A DNA stretch of 64,000 bases. Origin: Paramarasmius palmivorus. Lineage: Eukaryota > Basidiomycota > Agaricomycetes > Agaricales > Marasmiaceae. The notes below the pieces were generated by a model. The model was not told the origin of the DNA. It worked only from the letters and a program-made list of their open reading frames with translations, and searched no databases. Positions within the stretch are counted from its first letter, which is position 1. Each line of letters begins with the position of its first letter. The stretch covers positions 17,711 to 81,710 of the forward strand of contig JAYKXP010000188.1 in assembly GCA_037176845.1 (NCBI GenBank), in the 5' to 3' direction. Position numbers and translations under genes: made by a program. Positions 54,762-64,000 of the stretch are shown here, piece by piece.

Positions 54762-57001
54762 ATAACACTATTGAAATCAGAACGCAGCCTTAAGTAGTGC
54801 GGCAAAGCTACTCACCGGAATAGATATCGGAGTAGTGCATGTGCACTGGTGGAAAATTGATGGAAGACGAGTAGTTCCTGGAGACTACTGAGATCAGCCG
54901 CAGGCTTGAGTAGTGTACAGCAACTACTCACCAAAATAGATATCGGAGTAGTGCATGTGCACTAGCGAGAAGGACGAGCGGCGTCTGTAGACTATCGAGA
55001 TTAGTCAAAGCCGCGAATATCGTGACAAAGCTACCAACAATAGTGGTACATGAACTCCCATAGGGGCCAGTACAGATTACTCACATGGAACTGAACGCAG
55101 AGTACCAGCATGTACTGTAATGGAAGACGAGTAGTTCCTGGACACCACTGGAATCACTTGCAAGCTCGACTAGTGTGACAAAACTACTAGAGCGAGTAGT
55201 GCCTGGACACTACTGAAATCTATTACAGACTCGAGTAATGTGCACCAGGGAAAACTTGATCGATGCCGAGAAATACCTGGACACTACAGAAATCAATCAC
55301 AGGCTCGAATAGTGTATAGAAACCACTCACAGAGACCGGCAACCCGAGTGGTGTACGGGCACTATTGAGAGCAGACCCTTAACGTTGTGGTGTGAATAGT
55401 TTTGACGGCCTTTTGTGTACAGTGCTTGCTCCCTGTTCGGAATACCCTACAACGTTTCTTCTCCCTCACACCGTCTCCCAGCCGTCTCGCGATCCGTAAT
55501 ACTGGCAGAAGATTTCTACTCGTCGGTGCGAGGTTGCAGATTAATATATGGGTGCCGGCGAGCTTGAGGGACATCGAGTAGTGCATGGAAACTATTGAAA
55601 TCAGTCAAAGGTCCGAATAGTGCAGGAAGACCACTCACCAAGGCCAAATATCGGAGTAGTGCAGGTACACTAGTGAGATTTTGATCGAAGACGAGTAGTG
55701 CCTGGACACTACTGAAGTCAACGGCAGCTCCGAGTAGTGCACAAAAACAACTCACCGAAGATGGAAATCCGAGCAGTGTATGAGCACTATTGAGAGCAGC
55801 CCCTTAGCGTCGTGATTTGAATAGTATTAAAGAACTACTCACAATCACCTGCAGCATATTCGGCCTCTACTATCCTTCCTCCCTCTCTGTAATAGAATGC
55901 CCTATGTCTCTTCATCTCCCAGACCGTCTCCCAGCCGTCTCGCGATCCGTAATACTGGTAGAAGATTTCTATGTCGGTGCGAGATCAGAGTGTCGCATAT
56001 GCACCAGCGAGCTTGAGGTACGTCGAGTAGTGCACGGAAACTATTGAAATCAGTCAAAGGTCCGAATAGTGCAGGAAGACCACTCACCAAGGCCAAATAT
56101 CGGAGTAGTGCAGGTACACTAGTGAGAGTTTGATCGAAGACGAGTAGTGCCTGGACACTACTGAAGTCAACGGCAGCTCCGAGTAGTGCACAAAAACCAC
56201 TCACCGAAGATGGAAATCCGAGCAGTGTATGAGCACTATTGAGAGCAGCCCCTTAGCGTCGTGATTTGAATAGTGTTAAAAAACTACTCACAATCACCTG
56301 CAGTATATTCGACCTCTAATATCCTTCCTCGCTCTCTGGAATAGAATACCCTGCGTCTCGTCATCTCCCAGACCATCTCCCGACCCTCCCGCTATCCACA
56401 ATACCGCCCCACTGACATAAGGCTTCTACACATTCGTGCGAGGTTGCAGATTGATATATGGGTACCCGGCGGGCTTGAGGGACGTCGAGTAGTGCATGGA
56501 AACTATTGGAATCAGTCGAAGGTCCGAGTAGTGCATGAGCACCACTGAGATCTTGATGGAATTTGAGTAGTGCCTGCACACTACTGAAATCAGTTGCAGG
56601 TCCGAGTAGTGTACGAAAACCACTCACCGAGGGCGGAGACCCGAGCAGTGCATCAGCACTATTGAGAGCAGCCCCTTAGCGTCGTGATTTGAATAGTGTC
56701 AGAAAACTACTCACATTGGCCTGCGACGTGTTGACCTCTACTGACCTCCCTCTCTCCTTGAAATGGCCCCCGACAGTTTTTCATCTCCCAGACCATCTCC
56801 CAAACCCTCTTGCAATCCAAAACACCGCTCCGCTGACACAGTAACGGACGGCCAAGTCGATAGGTGCCCACGAAGAGTCGACTAGTGCTGTAGCACTTCT
56901 GGCTTGATATGTGACGGCTGTGTGACAGGAGGAGAGGTGAGTGGTGCAGAGGAACTACTCGCCGGAGATGATAGTCTGGGTAGTGCAGAGGCACTACTGG
57001 G
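54762..57001. repeat. Array of AGTAGTG/CACTACT mini-hairpins with about 455-bp higher-order repeats
   Basis: Dozens of units of about 36-58 bp hold AGTAGTG (or AATAGTG/GCAGTG variants), 6-8 bases, then CACTACT-like sequence, e.g. AGTAGTGCCTGGACACTACT. Two unit types alternate, one followed by GAAATCA and one by CTCACC. A higher-order repeat starts near 55575, 56024 and 56486 and ends in a CCGTCTCCCAGCCGTCTCGCG-like block. The array begins about 500 bp after the KDZ transposase stop. Confidence 0.75.
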
Positions 57002-57410
57002 TAAACTCGATAAACCAACAGTAAACTATGAAACTCGCGTCAAGGTTTTGAGGCACGTGCTATTTGTAAGAACTTCTATTTTGGATCGTTTGACGGGCTC
57101 GAATACAAAAATGGACCGGCGCGACCCGGAGAAATGTTCCGCGCGAACGTCCTAGCGGTAGGATTACCCAGCGGTTATCCGTTCCTTCGTCCGCGTCTAC
57201 ATCCTTCTTTTCACCTATGGACTTACGAGGTAGAAAGTTCCTCACATTCAAGGCATGGGCATAACGTTCTCACAAACCAATATCAAGATTTGATTAGGAT
57301 CACCATCTAAGTCAAAACGGTGAGTGAACGATAGGCTTAGCCTATGATTTCGTTCAATGCTGGATGGATTACTAACTTCTATGAAAAGGTCACCACATCG
57401 AAGCTCGGGA

Positions 57411-59341
57411 TGCCTGTCCAAGCTCAGCAATCTTGGACTCCAAGTCCGCTGGCGACATACAATCCCAATATCCTGGTGGATTCTAGTGTAACTTTTGCGC
57501 TATTGAACGCAGCCATGGATGTCGATGAGGTACGGAGTCCGTGAACCAAGCCATCATGATGATCACGGGCCGACCCACTCGTTCTCAGCTGAGGGCATAA
57601 AAAAGGACAAGCTTGCTTTAACATATACATCCCGCGATGAACGTGAGTCAGTTCAAGTCAACATATCAGTCAACTAGAACTAATAGTAATATGCTGTTCT
57701 TGCCCTTTCTTCAGAATCAGATAATGTATCGCCAGCAGTTCTGTGAGTCCATTACTCACATCATTCGAGTCAAGCGTCTGATACGAATCTCCTTCTCATA
57801 GGTCACGTAGCTCAATTGAGTCACTCCCGTCTTCTATATAATAGAGTTTTGGAGACAGTGCGGCGAGGAATACCTGTTGTTCCACATCATGTACGTCCAC
57901 AAATTCTACCTTCAGTTTCCTTCTGCTTATTCATCCTTTCTCCAGGTCAACAAGCAAGACGAAAACCGGAATCTCGGCTGCCGAGTTCTATGCCAACTGG
58001 GAGTTCAAGCTCAACCACGACTTCAAGTTCGGCGAAGAACCAGCTACATACTTTCCCGGGCATCCGAAACAATGGGGCTCCGAAGACATCCACATCCAAC
58101 CTCCCTTTGACGACGACCCCCCAGAAGAGCGCCTTTCTATTAATACCCTAGTCCGTTCTCCTTCAATGGCAGTTAGCCATGACGGTGCCCTTTTGGCTGT
58201 TGGAGTGGACAGAGATATCATCATATATGACGTTCCCGGTGCCACCATCAATCAAACTATTCCTTGCGCTCACCTTGGAAGCGCCGAATCAATGTGTTTC
58301 CAGCCTGGGAACAACAATATCCTCGTCGTTTCCTCAGTTTGTATGGTTGGTCGAGGCAGAGTCAGCCACAGATCTCGGATATGGGATTTAGAAAAGGAAC
58401 GAACTCGACCTCGTTCATTCCCTGATTCAATCGAAGCCGCAGCGAAGAAGGGATCACAGGCTATCATCAGTGCTATGGAGTGGTCTGATACTCCTACCGT
58501 TGTTGGTGTTCTCGAGAGACGCATCAAGCAAATACTCCTGGAAGTGCAGGACAAGCTCGACATCACAGATAATCGAGCCTATACCAGTATTCCAACTCGA
58601 GGTTTTGTGGCATTCAGCCATGACGGCTCGTACATGTTCGTTTCGTCCACTGGAGATTCAGGACATAGAACAATTTCCGTGATGGACGTACAATCAGGCG
58701 GCATACGGTTTAATCTTCTTGGACATACCGATAATATCACATGGGTCGGTAGCAGCCCCGACGATACCCTTATTGGAACGTCTTCATATGACCAGACTGT
58801 TCGCCTCTGGAGCGCAGAGACAGGCGAACATATTCGTACATTTGTCGGTGCACAAGGACAATCATGGGCAGGAGCATTTTCTCCTGACGGAAAACTCATC
58901 GCTGCAGGAGGCAGCGATTGTCATGTTAAAGTGTGGGACGTAGAGAGCGGAGATCTTGTATACACGTTGGGAGAATACACTCGATCGATTCGGAGTCTAG
59001 CCTTTTCACCTGATAGCCAGAAGCTTGCTGCTGGAGCTTCACGAGGCACGTTACGGGTATTCGATCTGGCTAAAGGTGATTGTGTACAACATTGGCAAAC
59101 TCAGAATGGGTCTTTCGTTGGAGTCATTCAAGTATTGTATACTTGCCATGGACTACTTGTTTTCAAGCTCGCAGATGGCCGTGTGCTCACGTATAATGAT
59201 ATAACTAATCAGAAGGGTCTGTATGAGCATGGCGTTGAGACAAAGGGCGCTCATGGACATGGTCCATTCTCTGTTTCTCGTGATGGTGCGAGGCTTTTTA
59301 CATCCTGTTTTGATCGTACGATTCGCATTTGGAGGTTGTAA
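57411..59341 (+). CDS. WD40 repeat protein
   Basis: A beta-propeller scaffold. The secure part is 57951-59341. It holds an N-terminal EFYANWEFKLNHDFKFGEE segment, a DDDPPEERLS linker and at least five WD-type blades: MAVSHDGALLAV...IIIYDV, VAFSHDGSYMFV, TIGTSSYDQTVRLWSAETGEHIR-like, AGAFSPDGKLIAAGGSDCHVKVWDV and LAFSPDSQKLAAGASRGTLRVFDL. The last is SVSRDGARLFTSCFDRTIRIWRL, directly before the stop. Earlier small exons (from an ATG at 57411, MPVQAQQSWTPSP) are plausible but not certain. Such proteins mediate protein-protein contacts; the partner is unknown. Confidence 0.75.
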
Positions 59342-59704
59342 TACTTGCGTATATGTAGCTAGATGATACTAATATTGCAGACATCTTGAACTAGTTTCCA
59401 TACAAGTTTTGCGTGAACGGGGCAAATTGAGCGAGTGCTAACCCAAGGATCGTGTATCTACGATGGCATGCTAAATTCCTATCACACTGGCACTGCACTG
59501 CACAGGGATCCGTGTAATATGGGATGGATAACTCAAATGCGTATATAATTACAATGTGGTTCCGTGCTCAGATACATACCTATATAAAGCTAGCGATACA
59601 AACGTATAAATCTGCCATGATAAGCTATAGTCTTTTCGTCAATACCCTAGTACCTGCCAGCATCTGTCTCGCTCGATTGTCCTTTCAAAAGTAGCGAGTA
59701 ATGT
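59342..59704. other. Intergenic, nothing recognised
   Basis: 363 bp between the convergent WD40 gene and the minus-strand gene ending at 59705. A/T-rich 3' flanks only. Confidence 0.4.
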
Positions 59705-61765
59705 CTATTGCAATCCCTTTTTTGCTCGTTTTTTCGCGCACGCGCTCCCGTCGTGGCGGCACCTCGACCAAGGTGTCGAAAGCTTCTCACCACATTTCGG
59801 GCATTCAGCCAGCAGAAAGCCGAAATGTTTCCCTCCATCAAGATGGCTTTTGTAATTGCACCACTGAAGTGTCTTGGTGCAACCTTCCCATCTGCACTGA
59901 ATCATCTCTTTGCTCTTGGCAGGAAGGTCGTAGCCATGCGAATCTGCGAAATGTGTACGACTGTCGCCCTGAGCGACCATTGCGCTACATATTGTTCCAT
60001 CGTTGGATCGATGCCTGCATTCTCTCAGGTCGATGTGAATGTGTGACGCGGTCGAACGAGAGCGCTGAGAAGGGGCAGCCAAAGGCTGGGTACCAGGACC
60101 CGCGCGCGGCTGGATACCCTGGGCAGAGGGATTATGAACGGGTTGTGGGGCAACGTGCCGAATGAAGGTATAGTTTCTGGGAGGTACAATAGGAGGAGTG
60201 GCTGGGGTAGCAGCTGGAAGGTGATTGTAGTTGTTGCGATGACCTGTCATTTGGGGGTAAAAAGCTGGAGGCGGAGGGTGTTGATGTTGGTGATTGTGCT
60301 GCTCATGCAGTCGAGCATGGTAGTGGTATTCCGGTTGGTTCTGCTGTCCAAGCCAAACCTGATTTTGAGCGGGGACAATGGGAAGCTGAAGTCCATAGTT
60401 CGCCATTGCCACGTTTGAAACAGATGCTGGCATATGCCAGCCCGGAGAAGGTACGTGCTCGTTGTTTGGTACCGCGAGTGGCTCAGGGACATGTGGACCC
60501 CATTCGACCTGCATGCGTTGCGAGGCATACGTCGGAAGCGGGCGTATAGGTCGTTCGAAGGGTCGAGGCGCACTGGACATCCTATAAATCTCGAACTCGT
60601 CTAGTTCCTGATCGCCCGCAAATGGCAGTTCCGAAAGATTGGCATCGGAGACCGGAGGTTCTAACGGGGCTGCCTGTTGCTCGAGCTCGAGTGCGGCAAC
60701 AACTTCCGTCTTGTGATTATCGACGGCTTCATCAAGCAGATCCTGTGTGAAACCCAACTCCTCGATCCAAAGACCTCCAAAGTGGATACTTGAGCGGTCT
60801 TTCAGGACAACTCCTCTCCGCACAAACTCGTCGGAGTTCGAGGTGTAGACCACCCAGAATGCTAGCCGTAGCAGTTCCTCCCATTCGACCCTTTCAAAGA
60901 AGCTCGGAACAGGTCTACCCAGACCAATCACAGTCCCAACGGCTAGTGGGAGTGCCGATTCCAACGCCTCCCTAGTGAAGCTGCGTAAATTTGGGACTCA
61001 GTACTGGCTCTGTGTAAGTAGAAACAAGTGCGTACTTAAAAACCCTTGTAGCATTTTTAGCCTCAGAGATCCGCCGCTTGCCTAGTACTTGGTCCCTATT
61101 CGGATACGTTGCATTGAACCGAGGAGCTCTGAAAAATGGGAAACGATGAGCTTTTGTTCATAGCTGAAGATCATTAGTGTTCGACGCACTCAGTAGTCGC
61201 GAGGACTGGCAGGTTTTCCTTGACGATAGCAGAGTCGTCATTGGCAACTCCAATTGACTGCGAGCTTCTTCTGCCACATCTTCGTAGTCTTTCTGGCGAA
61301 AGCTGCTGGGGTTGAGCCACTGGGGCATTGATGCCTATCTTTCCATTTTCAAAAGGCGGAACTCGAGAACTCGAGACGTGAGGTTGATCGAGGCAGTGGT
61401 GGAGATTTACGGTCGGGTTTTGCGAGGGAGAAACGGTGGGGTGAGAGCTATCGTGGACTTCGTGGTCGGGAGCTGTCAAGTTGTGGTGGTGGTGGTGAAC
61501 CTCCAATCGGTCGTCGCCATCTTCATCTTCAGAGCCAAATAGCTCTTCGAATAGGTTCGAGTCACGAGGACTTGCAGGTCATGAGCACAAGCTATTTGTG
61601 GCAGAGAGGAACAAGAAACGAGACATACCATGATGGTTCCAGATTTTCGAACAACGTTTCCTGAGTGCTGCCACAAATTGAGTATGATCGAAGTATATAA
61701 AGCAGTAAGAGTACTCACAAAGGTGCGGCGGCAATTACAGGCATCTTCACTTGTGTAGGAGACAT
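59705..61765 (-). CDS. Unknown protein with C-terminal Cys/His zinc-binding region
   Basis: The ATG at 61765 gives MSPTQVKMPVIAAAPL. Later exons add an acidic NLFEELFGSEDEDGDD segment, a His run, a Pro/Ser-rich part, a basic LGKRRISEAKNATRVF helix, and the large exon from 60985. That exon begins FTREALESALPLAVGTVIGLG and holds a folded LRLAFWVVYTSNSDEFVRRG region, then a Gln/His/Pro-rich linker. It ends with spaced Cys and His residues (ECRHRSNDGTICSAMV, CRWEGCTKTLQWCNYKSH, CPKCGEK), suggesting two or three zinc-binding units of C2H2 or related kind. Probable nuclear regulator by composition; no family is recognised. Confidence 0.6.
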
Positions 61766-62702
61766 GGTAGAAGGGAGGATATCGAATTTCTGGTTGTCGG
61801 TGGAAAAGACGCGCGCAAGTCCAAAGTTGCACGTTACTGCCATTTTGCAGTTCTCACGTGTGCTTCGAGTCACCGACTTGGAACAATGAAGCTCGGTCAC
61901 CATCAAACGCGGAATATTGCCAAATGCGAACGACAATGTCCAGAAGCTGCCAGAAATTTTTTATCAGCCCTTATTCGTTTGTTTGGTCCACTAGAAACAA
62001 CCTACCCTTAACCACCTTTTACCACTCTTGTATTCCAACACACCAGCATGTTCCACCAAACTCTTCCAGTAATTCGTATCCAGCAGGGCGTTCAATACTG
62101 CAGAATTCGATTCGATTCAATTAGCTCGGCATATTCGGATTTGTAGACTATGTGCGTACCCCACTTGTGATAGCCAGTAGAAAATGCAAAGGTTGTGAAT
62201 ATCGAGGTATGGACTGGCATCCTTTTCCCGAAAGCCGAGCCTTTTTGCGATAATTCTCCCCAGTAGAACCCTGTAAATTTGTGTAGTACAAGCAAGCTAG
62301 ACGGGCTTTTGTCGTTCCACATTCATATAATGTGGTCGCTTAGGGTGCACCTTCTGCCAGGCTATGTGTCTGGAATTCCGCAGCTGGGGATGGGCTGAAC
62401 TGGTACGGTTTACGGTTGTTTTAGGTTCGAGAAGGCAAATAAAGATATCTTCGTCATTTATTCGATCCTAATGTCCACTACCATGTCTGAAGACAGCACT
62501 GGAGTCGGGATCGAAGCTTGAGGACGAAATTCAGTATGTGTTGATTGTACTGAAAGTATACACGCACTCACCAAGCTTTAGAGCCTCAGCATCCGCTTAC
62601 CATACACCCAGTCACTCCTCTGTCTGTTCCCGTCCAGTCTTTGACACGTTGAACAAATAAAGTCCTGGGGCAAGCTTCCAGCGCCTTTTTCAAGCGTCTT
62701 AG
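61766..62702. other. Stretch without a supported gene
   Basis: About 940 bp with short open frames on both strands and no recognisable family. It may hold 5' exons of the gene starting before 62703. Confidence 0.4.
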
Positions 62703-63378
62703 GACCTTGGCCTAGACACGACCTTTTTGAAGGATCACGGAGCAAATCATGGAGAGAGATCGCCATACTTCGAGTCTATACCGTTTATTCTGCGAAGAGC
62801 AGAAGTGAACGATCTCTTGTCAATCCCTGAGCCATCTCGGTGAGTAACCAGGTTTCAACGGTATAAAGCAGGTATTCATACCGTGTTTCTTTGGACATTT
62901 CCCGCTGCTTTTCTCTGCTACAGGAAAATACGACGATTTCTGTTGGATGACGATCCATATCGCGAGGAGGCCAAGGTCAAGGACGACACAGCGGAGCAGT
63001 CCCTTGTTGCAACCAAGGGGGGTCTCCGAAAAAGGAAACGCCGTCGGTTGTTTTGTGCCGATCCTTTTCCGATCTCACGCTTCTTTCCTCCTCGCTGCCA
63101 TGAGTCAGAGATAATGGTAAGCCATATCCACAAAATTCACTATACAGGAGGATCGACTTCGCGACATGGCTTAACGCGGTCAATATCAGTGGGCTCAGGG
63201 AATGGCAGCAGGCGATGTCAGGACGGGGCAATTCTTTCCTAAAATCGTCTGTGAGTACCCGCGTTATTCCTGTGGATATCGTTCTTTTTTACTGATCAAC
63301 TTAGCCGCCAAGCTATGTATTTCCCCCAGAAATCTTCAACGTTACCAACTTGCGATTCAAAGTAACATTCCTGGCTGA
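62703..63378 (+). CDS. Unknown spliced gene, 5' end undetermined
   Basis: Exons 62703-62839, 62924-63116, 63190-63250 and 63305-63378 join in frame through GT-AG introns and give 154 codons to a TGA at 63376. The peptide reads DLGLDTTFLKDHG..., LLSIPEPSRKIRRFLLDDDPYR, a basic RKRKRRRLFC stretch, and MWAQGMAAGDVRTGQFF. It ends QLAIQSNIPG. The first exon begins after a CTTAG acceptor, so at least one upstream exon with the start is missing. The basic run suggests a nuclear protein. No family is known. Confidence 0.5.
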
Positions 63379-63786
63379 CCTCCGAGTCAAAGCTCAAAGT
63401 CTTATTCTGGCAACGCATCCCAGTCGCTTCGACATTGAACAACCTTGCACCAAGAGCCTATGAGTCACCGAGATCAAAAACAATTCTCAAGACGTCTCGG
63501 AGAAGCTGGATAGTCTTTAGAGTTCCGTGAAGCATCGCAACTCGATTACATTATATTACTGGACTTATTTCATTTCCCCGAGGGTCGTACTTAGTATGTC
63601 CAGAGTAAACATCGTCAGATATGTATTTAGTACTAGTGCGACTATAAGAAAGAAACCAGACGGTTGAGGCGGCTTCTACATAAAATTGATAGCCATAGCT
63701 CTACCGAAACAACGTTAACATGCACTCGAAATTTTGATGCCCGAGCTTCAACTCAAACCACGACCACTATCACTAGTACCCTGACC

Positions 63787-64000
63787 ATGGACAACCAAAG
63801 GGAACAAGACGAAGATCGCGAATCTGTAGAGGTCAGTTCTCTCCGTTTCTTTGAGGAAAGATATGTAGACTGAATTGTGGATCGTCCAGAGAAGCCCAGA
63901 TTCGTCCGAGTCAAACGGCAGCGACAGCGACAGACGGGATCTTTCAGTGCATCTCCAACTCGAGGGCGCAGATTATCACCGAGAGTTTCCGATTTTGACA
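63787..64000 (+). CDS. Start of a gene running off the right edge
   Basis: The ATG at 63787 opens a 15-codon exon (MDNQREQDEDRESVE). An intron at 63832-63889 leads to exon 2 (RSPDSSESNGSDSDRRDLSV...), open to the window end. Acidic/Ser-rich N-terminus; nothing more can be said. Confidence 0.45.

Noticed and set aside
54762..57001. Leu-rich peptide repeats (SSVQALL, NSFHALL) on the minus strand, as a possible LRR protein.
   Set aside because: The AGTAGTG/CACTACT palindromes give similar Leu-rich peptides in several frames, and stops and splice-like words interrupt them. The DNA-level repeat explains the pattern.
1..64000. CRISPR array, bacterial operon or prophage features.
   Set aside because: There are no spaced identical repeats of that kind. 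Split genes with short GT-AG introns and fungal transposon families show eukaryotic DNA.

Overview
The window reads as nuclear DNA of a basidiomycete fungus, almost certainly a mushroom-forming Agaricomycete. Genes are split by many short GT-AG introns (about 45-80 nt). The window also holds KDZ transposases with their cysteine clusters and a TET/JBP dioxygenase of the kind known to expand beside KDZ elements in mushrooms. Several lineage-specific unknown families, an F-box protein and a WD40 protein complete the picture. Introns were placed by eye from splice motifs and reading-frame continuity, so exon edges are predictions.

Left edge to 36.3 kb. A host gene starting at 1514 is cut at 1949 by a very large LTR-bounded element (1950-36280). 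Its two 1.89-kb LTRs differ at about 6 bases and one indel. Behind the 5' LTR lie gag, protease and pol in three different frames. Each overlap carries a canonical -1 slippery heptamer (A AAA AAC, then A AAT TTT), giving a Gag-Pro-Pol layout like that of some retroviruses. Two intron-rich genes lie antisense inside the element (11946-13284 and 31565-33849). The second encodes a Cys pattern with exact fungal Zn2Cys6 spacing. CTAG-rich composition marks element DNA up to about 13.64 kb and again from about 31.24 kb. The 17.6 kb between looks like foreign DNA lodged inside the element.

The nested segment (about 13.64-31.24 kb) holds a KDZ transposase pseudogene (-) facing away from a TET/JBP-family gene (+). 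The TET/JBP gene is split by a 3.16-kb near-perfect palindrome, a foldback element at 19200-22356. Next come a small basic-N-terminus gene, a Cys-rich three-exon gene, an unknown gene, a viroplasmin-like gene and an eight-exon gene ending in a nuclear-localisation-like tail.

From 36.3 to 64 kb are the orphaned 3' end of the split host gene, an unknown multi-exon gene, two viroplasmin-like genes, F-box sequences and a large coiled-coil gene. Two further small basic-N-terminus genes follow. A tight divergent pair comes next: a Zn-knuckle/coiled-coil gene and a second KDZ transposase with CxC5/CxC6-type clusters. Beyond it lies a 2.2-kb array of tiny AGTAGTG/CACTACT hairpins with a period of about 455 bp, then a WD40 gene and three further genes of unknown function. 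No tRNA, rRNA or CRISPR was recognised.
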